From Porphyromonas sp. (GTDB lineage Bacteria; Bacteroidota; Bacteroidia; Bacteroidales; Porphyromonadaceae): a stretch of 10,240 nt of DNA. The notes below the pieces were generated by a model. It ran no database searches. It had not been told where the DNA came from and saw nothing but the letters and a program-made list of their open reading frames with translations. The stretch's first letter is position 1; each line of letters opens with the position of its first letter. Below, one piece after another: positions 1 to 7,349 of the stretch. The position numbers and the translations under genes were made by a program. Location of the stretch: positions 1 through 10,240 of the forward strand of contig JASBZJ010000057.1 of the NCBI GenBank assembly GCA_029983495.1. Direction: 5' to 3'.

Positions 1-101
1 CCTCCGTATGTGACCGAAGCCGAATCCCGAAAGTAACACAGCGATTCGCCTTTATACAACAGTCTCAAATTATGATATGGGTGTGGGCGGATACACAGGT
101 T

Positions 102-110
102 CCCCCCCCC
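102..110. repeat. Homopolymeric C9 tract
   Basis: Nine consecutive C residues lie in a region that is otherwise AT-rich, about 280 bp upstream of the LRR gene start. Tracts of this kind slip during replication and in some bacteria drive phase variation. Here no clear gene contains the tract and it is far from the proposed promoter, so a role is speculative. It is also a place where base-calling errors are common. Confidence 0.6.
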
Positions 111-208
111 TACGTAATGCATGTTTGTCGTTTTATCAAGAGAAGGTAGGTAATATTGTTGGAGTAGGAAATATGTTTACAAATATGGAGTCGATGTAAA
201 ACAGCCAT

Positions 209-228
209 AAGTATCTAATTCGATACTT
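209..228. repeat. 7-bp inverted repeat, hairpin or operator candidate
   Basis: AAGTATC (209-215) is followed by a 6-nt spacer and its exact reverse complement GATACTT (222-228). The stem is AT-rich and no T-tract follows on either strand, so it is a poor intrinsic terminator. As a palindromic site upstream of the LRR promoter it could be a regulator-binding site. This is seen in sequence only. Confidence 0.35.
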
Positions 229-279
229 TCGTACAATACCTCATCAATAGTGTTACTGTCGCTTTTTGCCTTTGCTGAG

Positions 280-311
280 TTTTCAATGGTAGGTTTAAAT
301 GGTTATCTTTG
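280..311 (+). promoter_or_regulatory. Candidate Bacteroidetes sigma-ABfr promoter for the LRR gene
   Basis: TATCTTTG at 304-311 matches the Bacteroidetes -7 consensus TAnnTTTG in full. TTTT at 280-283 is a near match to the -33 TTTG element, with 20 bp between them, which fits the usual 19-21 bp. Transcription would start near 318 and give a leader of roughly 70 nt before the ATG at 391. The -7 motif alone occurs by chance a few times in 10 kb; its position just upstream of the gene is what supports it. Confidence 0.5.
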
Positions 312-390
312 TTCAGTGAAAGGTGATTTATCTCAATAAGTGCAAGAATCATTATCTCTTTATGGAAACATTCTATCATTTATAATAGCC

Positions 391-2190
391 ATGAAAACAC
401 GTATTACTATTGTTCTTTTGGGTTGTCTATTGGCAATAATGCCTTTGCTTGCCCAAAGTAGTACACAGCCTTATGCAACACTAACGCGTAGCGAAGCCAG
501 TAACTACCGTTGGCTTATTGGTGTAGTTGCTAAAAAAGGAACCGCTACACGCCCTTGGGTAGACGTAAATAATAATGGCATTTGCGATGAGGGTGAAACC
601 ATTGTTAGCGATGGGGTAGAAGTTCCGTTCGAAAGCCACAATAAACAACTCAATGTTTATGGCGAACTCGAAAGCCTTTTTTGTTATGAGAATAAGCTTA
701 TAGGCTTGGATGTATCGCAACTTAACGACCTTACATTTTTAAGTGCAGGAACAAACCAACTTACACAAATCGATTTAAGCAAAAACAAAAAGCTTAGTAA
801 GCTATACCTGCAGCAGAATCGGTTAACGAAGCTCGACTTAAGTAAAAACCCCGAACTTACGATGTGTTTTGTTTACAGTAACAATTTAACTGAACTTGAT
901 TTGAGCAAGCAACAGCAACTAAACCAGCTCGATTGTAACAATAATGCTATAAACAAGTTGCATTTACCCGAGGTGCCAACCATGGTTCGTTTCGACTGTA
1001 ATAACAACCGTTTAACTTCACTCCCCGTGCAGCAACTTTCGTCGTTATGGCATTTACAGTGTGCCGGTAACTTGCTCACCGAATTGGACCTTAGTGCTAT
1101 GCCCGAGCTTAGCTACCTATATTGCCAGGCTAATAAACTTACAGCATTGGATATTTCGAAAACCCCCGAACTGGAAGTACTATATGCGCAGGAAAACGAG
1201 CTTACTCATATTACAATTCAGGGTAACGAATGGTTACAAAAGATAATGGTAGCGTATAACAAGCTGGAAACAATTGACCTTACCGGTTGTACCGATTTAG
1301 TTGAAGCAAGCTTAGAGGGGAACCCCATAACGGACGTTGATTTTACGCAGAATAAATCGCTCCGTTGGGTGAACCTTCGGAATATGATGCTATCTGATGT
1401 AAACTTTTCAGCTCAGGAGGGTCTCGAAACATTGCTCCTAGCGGGTAATAGGCTCAGGGAACTCAACGTTTCACACCCTAAAAACTTAAAAGTGATTGAA
1501 ATTTATGGGAATAGTATTCGCCATGGTGCAATGGATAAGCTGATAGCATTACTGCCTGATGCACATAATGCGGTAAAACCAGGTCAGTTCTTTTTCGATA
1601 TAAAGGGTAAACAGAATGGAAATGTTCTAACAAAAAAACAAGTTGAGCAACTTGAGAAAAAGAATTGGTTTGCTTACATGCAAGAGGCTACCACAAACCG
1701 TGTACACGAATTTAAGGGATACGACCTTTATAGTGTAACCCTAAAAACCGAAGGGGGAGGCGAAGCAAAGCTGGTAGGTTATGATGAGTTAAATGCTGTT
1801 CCTAGTGGTTTTTTACTTTCAGTAGAAGCTACACCTTCCGCCGGTTATAAACTTGGAACAATAACTTGCAATAATTTACCCCTGCAACCTGATGAATCCT
1901 TTGAAGTTAATGGTAATACCATAGTAGAAGTAAGCTTCACAAAAATTGAAAGCAATGCGAGTGTTAAGCAACAAACGTACGCTATATACCCATCGAGAGC
2001 ACAACAAACATTGTACCTAATATTAGGTGAGCAACGCCCCTACCATGTAACTATTTACACTCCTATGGGGGCAATAGTTTGGTCTGGCAAAGTAAATGGA
2101 GAAAATGCTACCTTGGATATAAGTTCATTACAACATGGGGAATATATCCTATCGATTGATGGCCTTGGTTGTATGCCTTTTGTAATATGA
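391..2190 (+). CDS. Secreted leucine-rich-repeat protein with T9SS C-terminal sorting domain
   Basis: This is probably an outer-surface or secreted binding protein; its ligand is unknown. The ATG at 391 is chosen because a signal peptide follows at once (basic MKTR, a hydrophobic core to about residue 21, cleavage near AQ/SS). A GTG at 340 in frame would add 17 residues that hide it. Residues 58-69 (DVNNNGICDEGE) fit a 12-residue EF-hand-like calcium loop. Residues 93-365 are 13 leucine-rich repeats of exactly 21 residues plus a partial fourteenth. They have the LxxLxCxxNxLxxLDLSxxPx form of IRREKO-type bacterial LRRs. A beta segment at about 446-518 (SVTLKTEGGGEAKL; SVEATPSAGYKLGTI) resembles Listeria-Bacteroides InlB-type repeats. 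Residues 530-599 match the type A T9SS tail (IYPS, VTIYTPMGAIVW, LDISSLQHGEYILSI), but the usual YPN is YPS and the basic end is missing. The gene appears monocistronic, with its own promoter candidate, and converges on the bat operon. Confidence 0.88.
   Translation: MKTRITIVLLGCLLAIMPLLAQSSTQPYATLTRSEASNYRWLIGVVAKKGTATRPWVDVNNNGICDEGETIVSDGVEVPFESHNKQLNVYGELESLFCYENKLIGLDVSQLNDLTFLSAGTNQLTQIDLSKNKKLSKLYLQQNRLTKLDLSKNPELTMCFVYSNNLTELDLSKQQQLNQLDCNNNAINKLHLPEVPTMVRFDCNNNRLTSLPVQQLSSLWHLQCAGNLLTELDLSAMPELSYLYCQANKLTALDISKTPELEVLYAQENELTHITIQGNEWLQKIMVAYNKLETIDLTGCTDLVEASLEGNPITDVDFTQNKSLRWVNLRNMMLSDVNFSAQEGLETLLLAGNRLRELNVSHPKNLKVIEIYGNSIRHGAMDKLIALLPDAHNAVKPGQFFFDIKGKQNGNVLTKKQVEQLEKKNWFAYMQEATTNRVHEFKGYDLYSVTLKTEGGGEAKLVGYDELNAVPSGFLLSVEATPSAGYKLGTITCNNLPLQPDESFEVNGNTIVEVSFTKIESNASVKQQTYAIYPSRAQQTLYLILGEQRPYHVTIYTPMGAIVWSGKVNGENATLDISSLQHGEYILSIDGLGCMPFVI
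667..1485 (+). repeat. 13 tandem 63-bp units encoding 21-residue LRRs
   Basis: The units start at residues 93, 114, 135, 156, 177, 198, 219, 240, 261, 282, 303, 324 and 345 of the LRR protein, with no insertion or deletion between them. The repeat is clear in protein but strongly diverged in DNA. For example, the LDLS-type turn is encoded by different codons in most units. This suggests old duplications held in register by selection rather than a recent, slippage-prone array. Units 5-8 carry Cys at the sixth position (C182, C203, C224, C245), as does unit 1 (C98). Confidence 0.85.
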
Positions 2191-2257
2191 GGTGTTGTGC
2201 AAACTTATCTTTGGTTACTGCCGTAAGGCTCCCTTTTCGAAAGGCTCTATATGGCTA
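2191..2257. other. Convergent intergenic gap with weak hairpin
   Basis: This 67-bp gap separates two genes that read toward each other. CCTTT/AAAGG (2232-2244, loop TCG) can form a small stem. A second arm pair, GGCT (2253-2256) and AGCC (2266-2269), overlaps the end of the phosphatase gene. Neither is followed by a T-tract, so neither is a convincing intrinsic terminator. AAGGCTC is repeated at 2225-2231 and 2241-2247. Confidence 0.3.
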
Positions 2258-3001
2258 CTAATACCAGCCTATATTCTGAAGGATATGTACGAGGTCGGCA
2301 GAAAAGAAAACCATGGCGAAAAAGTAAATCGCTAGGGTGTAGGTTAGAATATTTACAGTCGGAGCAAAAACCTCGTTCAATCGGGGTAGTGGTTTACTTA
2401 CAGTTGTTGCAGGGTTTGCTTTATTTGTTTGTGTGTATAATAGTAGTTTTATGCGTAATGTTTTGTAGAGGTGGTAAAAAGCATACCCAATAAGTATACC
2501 TACTATTGTACCTACAATAACATCCGAAAGGAAGTGTTTACCTAAATAAATACGGCTGTAAGCAACAATAGTAACAAGCGAAAATATTACCCATGAATAG
2601 CTTTTTCGTTTAAATACGCAAGCTGTAAATGTGGCAATAGCAAAAAAGTTTGTGGCATGCCCCGAAAAGAATCCAAAGCCCCACCCTTTATCGTTAAATA
2701 CATGTTTAACCACATCGGCCGTAAAAGGGTGATATGTTGGTCGCATGCGAGCGAAAAAGGGTTTAGCAAGCCCTGAGGAAAGTTGGTCGCTTACAATCAT
2801 CATTACCACAGCTACAAGAATAAAAAAAAGAGCCTCACGCGGAGACCGCTTATAGAATAACCAACCGATTAAGAAAAGCACAATGCCCGTCCAGCACCAC
2901 CGAGCTGAAATAAGGTAGAAAAAGGCATCGAAAAAAGGGGTATGAGGCGAGTTAAGCCATAGGAATACCGAGCGTTCCCATAGCACTATTTGATCCATCA
3001 T
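2258..3001 (-). CDS. PAP2-family integral membrane phosphatase
   Basis: This is a predicted inner-membrane phosphatase of the PAP2/lipid phosphatase superfamily. These enzymes remove phosphate from lipid phosphates such as undecaprenyl diphosphate, phosphatidate derivatives or lipid A. All three active-site motifs are present: K80-P-F-F-A-R-M-R87-P88 (KX6RP), F112-S113-G114-H115 (the usual PSGH with Phe for Pro) and S149-R150 to H156 to D160 (SRX5HX3D). The catalytic pair would be H115 and H156. Hydrophobic segments lie at about 24-49, 57-72, 112-130, 136-150 and 160-178. Unlike the minimal family core, the protein continues after residue 180 with a polar linker and an extra hydrophobic segment at about 215-235. 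The start follows the batE stop by 5 nt, so it is probably co-transcribed as the last operon gene. Met2 is an equally possible start. The substrate cannot be assigned. Confidence 0.85.
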   Translation of the reverse strand: MMDQIVLWERSVFLWLNSPHTPFFDAFFYLISARWCWTGIVLFLIGWLFYKRSPREALFFILVAVVMMIVSDQLSSGLAKPFFARMRPTYHPFTADVVKHVFNDKGWGFGFFSGHATNFFAIATFTACVFKRKSYSWVIFSLVTIVAYSRIYLGKHFLSDVIVGTIVGILIGYAFYHLYKTLRIKLLLYTQTNKANPATTVSKPLPRLNEVFAPTVNILTYTLAIYFFAMVFFSADLVHILQNIGWY

Positions 3002-3006
3002 GGTAA

Positions 3007-3822
3007 TTATTTCGAGTTAAAGGGGTAAACTTGAGTTATATCACTTGCCTGTATCCACCCCTCTTTTCCATCGGGTAAAATAATTTGGTACCAAGTGCTA
3101 TTGTTGGGGCGATTGGTAATAATAACACGCGAGGCCTCGTTTAGTTGGAACAATGTTATAGCATCGTTTTTAGGTTCGCTTTTTATAGCACTCTTCCCTA
3201 CAGTAATAACAGCTTCGGTTGTGTTGTAGTAGTCGTTTTTCTGTTTCATTAATACCACAACGGCAAAAATAAAAAGCAATAAGGCTACAACCCCAGAATA
3301 AAAGCCTAGCTTACGAATGGAACGCTTTTGTGCGAATACATATAGCAAACTACCCATAACAACGAGTAGAATAAAAAGTAGCGATAATCCATAAACTACT
3401 GCTGTGGGGAGTGCGTAACATATGTTATGCTCGATTTGCTTTGACAAGGGGGGAGTGTAATCAAGCCTATCAATAGTTCGGCTTGCAACAATCATTAAGT
3501 TGTGATTTACAGCCTTGTTACTAGGCGAAATACGCTTGGCGCGGAGGTAGTACAATGTGGCACTAGCTAAATCGCCTTTGCGGTAATAAGCATTCCCCAA
3601 GTTATACATTTCGGCAAACGATGGCTTAGCGGGGTTAGCTAAAGCAACCGCTTGTTGCATGGCTTCGATGGCCTTACTGTATTGCTCAGCGTCGTAATAA
3701 TGTTTGGCTTCGATGGCTTTTTGCTGATACTCGTTGCTATGGTTATTGGAACTGCAAGCCATTGCAAGCCATGCAACACAAACTGTGGCTATTAGGCTGA
3801 GGAAACCGATATTGTACTTCAT
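3007..3822 (-). CDS. batE: BatE: TPR lipoprotein-like membrane protein with C-terminal SH3-type domain
   Basis: BatE is a conserved member of Bacteroidetes bat operons linked to aerotolerance and envelope integrity. The N-terminus has a signal sequence ending in LAMAC, with C23 as a possible lipidation site. TPR-like helices follow at about 37-102 (YNLGNAYYRKGDLASATLYY is typical). Two hydrophobic segments (139-163, 172-193) form a hairpin. A bacterial SH3-like domain lies at about 202-264, with STWYQI, DGKEGWI and a final ITQVYPF. The topology would put both the TPR and SH3 parts in the periplasm, where SH3b domains often contact peptidoglycan (inference). The ATG overlaps the batD stop as ATGA, indicating translational coupling. 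The length of 271 aa is in the range I expect for the family. Confidence 0.87.
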   Translation of the reverse strand: MKYNIGFLSLIATVCVAWLAMACSSNNHSNEYQQKAIEAKHYYDAEQYSKAIEAMQQAVALANPAKPSFAEMYNLGNAYYRKGDLASATLYYLRAKRISPSNKAVNHNLMIVASRTIDRLDYTPPLSKQIEHNICYALPTAVVYGLSLLFILLVVMGSLLYVFAQKRSIRKLGFYSGVVALLLFIFAVVVLMKQKNDYYNTTEAVITVGKSAIKSEPKNDAITLFQLNEASRVIITNRPNNSTWYQIILPDGKEGWIQASDITQVYPFNSK

Positions 3823-5609
3823 TTTATTTTATTGAGGTTATCAAGTTTTGTAATAATCTCCATCGTAGATTGAAGAAGCTCTTGGGGAGATGTATTACTC
3901 ATGCGATTTGAAAATGCAGCTTCGTCGGCTTTATCGAGTATTTCAAATAATTGGCTACTTATTTGCGAATTGGCACCTAATGCCTCGAGTTCGCTACTAA
4001 TGGCACTTCGGTTAAGCTTGTGCGTTGGAATAGCAAATTTATCGGAGAGGTATGTATATACAGCTTTGGGTAAAGCCTGATAAAACTCGGAAACTTTGCC
4101 ATTTTGGGCAAGTTGTTCGATGGCTTGAAAGTGTTTTCGAATAATTTTCGATGCTTTCTTTTGTCGCATTTTTATAACATCTTGCTGAGCTTTACGGTGT
4201 TTATAATATACCACTCCTCCACATATGGCTAGAACAATAATTATGGCATACGGAAGAGCAAACAATAGGGGGGTAGCTATAAAGCGTTTTATACTTGCTC
4301 GAGGCGAGGGATGGTAATCCTTTAAATAAGCAATATCGTTTCCTAGCAACTCGATATCAGTTTTTAGAGTTGCACCTTCGTTTGCTCCTTTTTGAATCTT
4401 CAGTTCGAGTGGTTGTGTAGAAGCGGTTTGGTATTGCTTTGTTGTAGGGTTGAAAAACGAAAGGGTTATAGGAGGTATGGTAAAATGGCCTGCGTTACGC
4501 GGAATAACGTTGTACTCGAATGTTTTTTGCCCTTCCATACCACTTGCTGAGGTTTGCTGCTGGCTTTGTTGTTTGGGGTCGTACACTTCAAAGCTTTCGG
4601 GGAATGCTATGTGTGGAGCCGTAATAAGTTTAGTATTCCCTTTACCCTCAATAATAAGTTTAAGGGTTACAATGTCGTTACTTTTTAGATTCTTTTCCTG
4701 AGGCGGAATAAGCTTAATGCTATATTGGCCAACAGCATTTTGGAAGTTTTCGGGTTGAGGTTGTGGCAGAGGCTTGGCTTCGATGGTAATTTCGGGCGAA
4801 GTAAGCGTACGACTAACAAGGGTGGGGGTAGAGAAGTCGAAAAAGTCGTCGATGCTATTAATTTCGTTTTCAACGGCAATACGAACATCGAATCGCCCCT
4901 TAGGAACAATAAGCTTTCCCACTCGTTGTGGAAATATCAATGCTTGCTTAAGTATTGCTGTATAATAGTTTTTTCCATTATAATGCTCCATTTGGAGTTG
5001 TATAGGTTGTTGTAGAGGTAAAGTTTCTTCAATAAACCCATCGTACTGAGGGAACTTAACATCTTCGAACTCCATTCTGTTCGTTCGGGTATAAAGCTTA
5101 TAGGTAATAAGTAAGGGTTGTTGTTCGAAAACGGAAGTCGGAGAGGCTATTGCACGAATAAAAACATCGTTTGAAGCAAGCCCTTTGGTTTGCTCCGCTG
5201 GCACATTACCCGCTTTACTGTCAGCTGGGAGTATATTTATGGTTATGGGATTGGTAGAATAGGTTCGCCCCTTTACTTTAACGGTAGCTTTGCCTACTGT
5301 TATTTTGCCTGTGCGTTGCCCCATAAAAGTTCCTGTATAGGTCATTGATTCCTTGCCGTTAATGTTCATTTTCGATATCGCATTTGCTGGAGGAAACATA
5401 ACATTAAGCCCATCGAATGATGGGGCATGGAAGTCAGTACCCGTTCCATTTTGGATAGTAAACTTTATTTGGAACTGCTCGTTAAGAGCAACAGATTGTG
5501 GGGCGATTGCTTGAAAAGAAACTTGTGCTGTACTACTAAGGCGAGCTGTAACGAGCAATATAAGTAAAAGAAAACAAGTTCGGTTAGCCCAATTCGAATT
5601 AATTACCAT
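3819..5609 (-). CDS. batD: BatD: exported beta-domain protein with one C-terminal membrane anchor
   Basis: BatD (oxygen-tolerance family) has a signal peptide (1-28, ending SSTA/QVSF) and a large exported region of beta-sandwich repeats (about 29-405). The opening QVSFQAIAPQSVALNEQFQI is the conserved BatD start. The repeats recur as SVFEQQPLLITYKLYT and SNDIVTLKLIIEGKGN. A membrane segment follows (about 446-469), then a basic helical cytoplasmic domain (470-596). That tail carries FYQALPKAVYTYLS and ADEAAFS, which resemble the tail of the BatD-like gene at 8324-9247. The ATG lies inside the last codons of batC (7-nt overlap) and is the only Met near the signal peptide, which fixes the start. 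Probable role: a periplasmic partner of the BatA/BatB VWA proteins (inference). The length of 596 aa is usual. Confidence 0.9.
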   Translation of the reverse strand: MVINSNWANRTCFLLLILLVTARLSSTAQVSFQAIAPQSVALNEQFQIKFTIQNGTGTDFHAPSFDGLNVMFPPANAISKMNINGKESMTYTGTFMGQRTGKITVGKATVKVKGRTYSTNPITINILPADSKAGNVPAEQTKGLASNDVFIRAIASPTSVFEQQPLLITYKLYTRTNRMEFEDVKFPQYDGFIEETLPLQQPIQLQMEHYNGKNYYTAILKQALIFPQRVGKLIVPKGRFDVRIAVENEINSIDDFFDFSTPTLVSRTLTSPEITIEAKPLPQPQPENFQNAVGQYSIKLIPPQEKNLKSNDIVTLKLIIEGKGNTKLITAPHIAFPESFEVYDPKQQSQQQTSASGMEGQKTFEYNVIPRNAGHFTIPPITLSFFNPTTKQYQTASTQPLELKIQKGANEGATLKTDIELLGNDIAYLKDYHPSPRASIKRFIATPLLFALPYAIIIVLAICGGVVYYKHRKAQQDVIKMRQKKASKIIRKHFQAIEQLAQNGKVSEFYQALPKAVYTYLSDKFAIPTHKLNRSAISSELEALGANSQISSQLFEILDKADEAAFSNRMSNTSPQELLQSTMEIITKLDNLNKIK

Positions 5610-6313
5610 TGTTTCTTGTTGTTATCTTCGGGTTGTGCTTGTTGATTCCGTTTACGTTCTTCGAACTTTTGGCGTGTTTTATCGTCGTCCTGTTTGTAAG
5701 AATCGAGTATTTGGTTCGATGTTTTGGGGTCGATTTGTTGGTTTTGTTGGTTTTCTGGATTGTTTTGTGGGCTGTTCTGTTTATCTTGTTGAGACTTATT
5801 CTCCTTGGGATTGGGATTTGGCTGTTGCTGGTTTTGTTGGGGTTGTTGCTGGTTATTCTTTTCCATCAGTTTTAAGGCAAGTGTTAGGTTATACCTTGTT
5901 TCGTTGTCGGTAGGGTTCAACCTAAGGGACTGCTTGTAAAACTCGGCTGCTTGGGCATATTGTTTCTGTTTCATTTGGCTATTCCCCAAATTGTGGTAAA
6001 GCTCGGCAGCTTGCTGTTGCGAAATTGTTCCCGCTTCAACCGATATTTTTTTGTATGTATCTGCCGCCTCGGCATATTTACCTTGTTCGTATTGCGTATT
6101 TCCTAAACCAAAAAGCGCATAATTATTGGTACTATCGATGGTAAGAGCTTTGCGAAATTCTTCCTCGGCAAGGGTACGTTGGTTATTTTTTAACTCCTTT
6201 GATGCCTTGCGGTACGCCCTTCGCCACTGTGTTTGTGCCTCCAAAGTGGAAGAAGAAACTGCAAATACCGCTATAACACTGAGTATATAAAATAAAGGTG
6301 CTTGTTTTTTCAT
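5603..6313 (-). CDS. batC: BatC: exported TPR protein with Gln/Asn-rich tail
   Basis: Residues 1-26 are a signal peptide (cleavage near EA/QT). Three TPR-type helix pairs follow: about 34-61 (TLAEEEFRKALTIDSTN), 65-95 (ALFGLGNTQYEQGKYAEA) and 104-137 (LYHNLGNSQMKQKQYAQA). Such repeats scaffold protein complexes. Residues 154-193 are a low-complexity stretch of Q, N, P and K. The end is charged and finishes in KKQW; a terminal Trp is common in this family. The start is coupled to the batB stop (ATGA) and the end overlaps batD by 7 nt. BatC is probably a periplasmic adaptor linking BatB and BatD (inference). It lacks enzyme motifs. Confidence 0.88.
   Translation of the reverse strand: MKKQAPLFYILSVIAVFAVSSSTLEAQTQWRRAYRKASKELKNNQRTLAEEEFRKALTIDSTNNYALFGLGNTQYEQGKYAEAADTYKKISVEAGTISQQQAAELYHNLGNSQMKQKQYAQAAEFYKQSLRLNPTDNETRYNLTLALKLMEKNNQQQPQQNQQQPNPNPKENKSQQDKQNSPQNNPENQQNQQIDPKTSNQILDSYKQDDDKTRQKFEERKRNQQAQPEDNNKKQW
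5735..5854 (-). repeat. Low-complexity Gln/Asn-rich coding tract in batC
   Basis: CAA, CAG, AAC and AAT codons dominate and encode residues 154-193 of BatC. On the plus strand the segment reads as GTT/TTG-rich sequence, which is why false hydrophobic reading frames appear there. It is a likely flexible linker and a likely site of length variation between strains. Confidence 0.7.
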
Positions 6314-7323
6314 CGGTCGAAAAGGTTCAGTTTACTAAAGAGCTTATTTTTTTTGAACGAAACAAAGAAGCTAGCAAACAACAATAAAGCCGCAATAGCT
6401 AGAAAGTGACCAAAAAGTTCCTCGTTGTTTTCGGTTTGACCTTCCATGGCAGCTTGGGGAAGCTTTTCGAGTTCATCAATAATGTGCTGGCTTAGCGACG
6501 ATACGTTACTACCGCTTAGGGCAATACCATTACCCGCATGTGCTATATCCTTACAAAACTGAGGATTCGATTTCGTGAGAACAGTTTGCCCTTGGTTGTC
6601 TTTTAGGTAACTGCCTTCGAATGGTATAAGTGCACCCTTTGTGGTGCCAGTCGCCACAGTAAATACTTTTACGTTTTTACTAGCAATCTCTTTTGCGGCA
6701 TCAACAGCATCGCTATCGTGGTTTTCGCCATCAGTAAAAAGTAATATTGCCTTTCCAACGTCTTTTCTGTCGGAGAACGAATTCGCCGCTCGCAGGAGAG
6801 CTGGAGCTATTGCTGTACCTTGGTTCGAAATCATAGTTGGATTGCATTCCTGAACAAAACTTTTTGCGGAGGCAAGGTCGCCAGTTAGGGGCAAGTGGGT
6901 ATAAGCCGCCCCTGCAAACACAACAATACCTATTCTACTGGGACCAATATGATCCATAACCCTAAGCATAGTAAGTTTCGCAAATTCCAATCGGTTAGGG
7001 CGAATATCTTCAGCAAGCATCGAGTTCGATATGTCGAGTACCATCATGCATTCAATTCCTTTTTCGTTACGAGGTACTTCTTTTTTTCGAATAAGCTGAG
7101 GGCGTGCAAGAGCTAAAACTAAAAAAGTTAGCGACAAAAGGGAAAGAGCATTCCGTAAATAGCGATGCCAGGTAGCTACTTGGGGTTTAAGCTGCTTAAG
7201 AAGTTTCAAATCGGCAAACCTTCGTTGTTGTTTGCGCCTAATGAAATTTCCCAAGAATAATAGTATTACTATTGGGATTAATAGTAATAGCAGTAATAGA
7301 TATTCGGGAGATGCAAAAAACAT
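6310..7323 (-). CDS. batB: BatB: membrane-anchored VWA-domain protein
   Basis: BatB has two N-terminal hydrophobic segments (about 8-26 and 56-73, ending LALARP), a VWA domain (about 90-285) and a C-terminal membrane segment (about 303-322). The MIDAS site is intact: D97-I-S99-N-S101, T170 in NQGTAI and D198 in FTDGE. It should therefore bind a divalent metal and a partner's acidic residue. The frame is open up to 7425, but the ATG at 7323 is preferred. The 34 extra residues (Cys/His-rich, overlapping batA by 76 nt) are unlike the family, and MFFASPEYLL is the expected BatB N-terminus. This start leaves a 26-nt gap after batA, the largest in the operon. The stop overlaps batC (ATGA). BatB is a known partner type of BatA and a proposed client of MoxR ATPases. 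Confidence 0.9.
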   Translation of the reverse strand: MFFASPEYLLLLLLLIPIVILLFLGNFIRRKQQRRFADLKLLKQLKPQVATWHRYLRNALSLLSLTFLVLALARPQLIRKKEVPRNEKGIECMMVLDISNSMLAEDIRPNRLEFAKLTMLRVMDHIGPSRIGIVVFAGAAYTHLPLTGDLASAKSFVQECNPTMISNQGTAIAPALLRAANSFSDRKDVGKAILLFTDGENHDSDAVDAAKEIASKNVKVFTVATGTTKGALIPFEGSYLKDNQGQTVLTKSNPQFCKDIAHAGNGIALSGSNVSSLSQHIIDELEKLPQAAMEGQTENNEELFGHFLAIAALLLFASFFVSFKKNKLFSKLNLFDR

Positions 7324-7349
7324 TGCAGTAGAATGAGAAATATTGATTG

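Larger units (their letters stand above)
1..390. other. Intergenic region without a convincing gene
   Basis: No reading frame here looks like a gene with a start. Forward frame 3 is open from 3 to 158, about 51 codons, and frame 2 is open from 14 to 118, but neither has a good start and neither gives a product I recognise. Chance frames or the tail of a decayed gene both remain possible. The stretch contains a C9 run (102-110), a 7-bp direct repeat AAATATG (169-175 and 181-187), a 7-bp inverted repeat (209-228) and a promoter-like element (280-311). No tRNA or rRNA signature was recognised. Confidence 0.5.

Noticed and set aside
340..390. GTG start adding 17 residues to the LRR protein
   Set aside because: It would bury the clear MKTR signal peptide start at 391, and it lies very close to the predicted transcription start.
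2206..2213. TATCTTTG, a promoter-like -7 element on the plus strand just after the LRR gene
   Set aside because: It has no -33 element at the right spacing and no gene to serve. The motif is expected by chance a few times in a window of this size.
2232..2244. CCTTT/AAAGG stem as an intrinsic terminator
   Set aside because: It has five base pairs only and no T-tract on either side. It is kept only as part of the gap description.
2251..2493. An 80-codon plus-strand frame beginning in the convergent gap
   Set aside because: It is antisense to the end of the phosphatase gene, which has all catalytic motifs. The translation shows no recognisable domain.
5609..5913. Two hydrophobic open frames on the plus strand opposite batC
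   Set aside because: They are the complement of the Gln/Asn-rich tract: CAA and AAC codons read as Leu and Val codons. They are not real membrane proteins.
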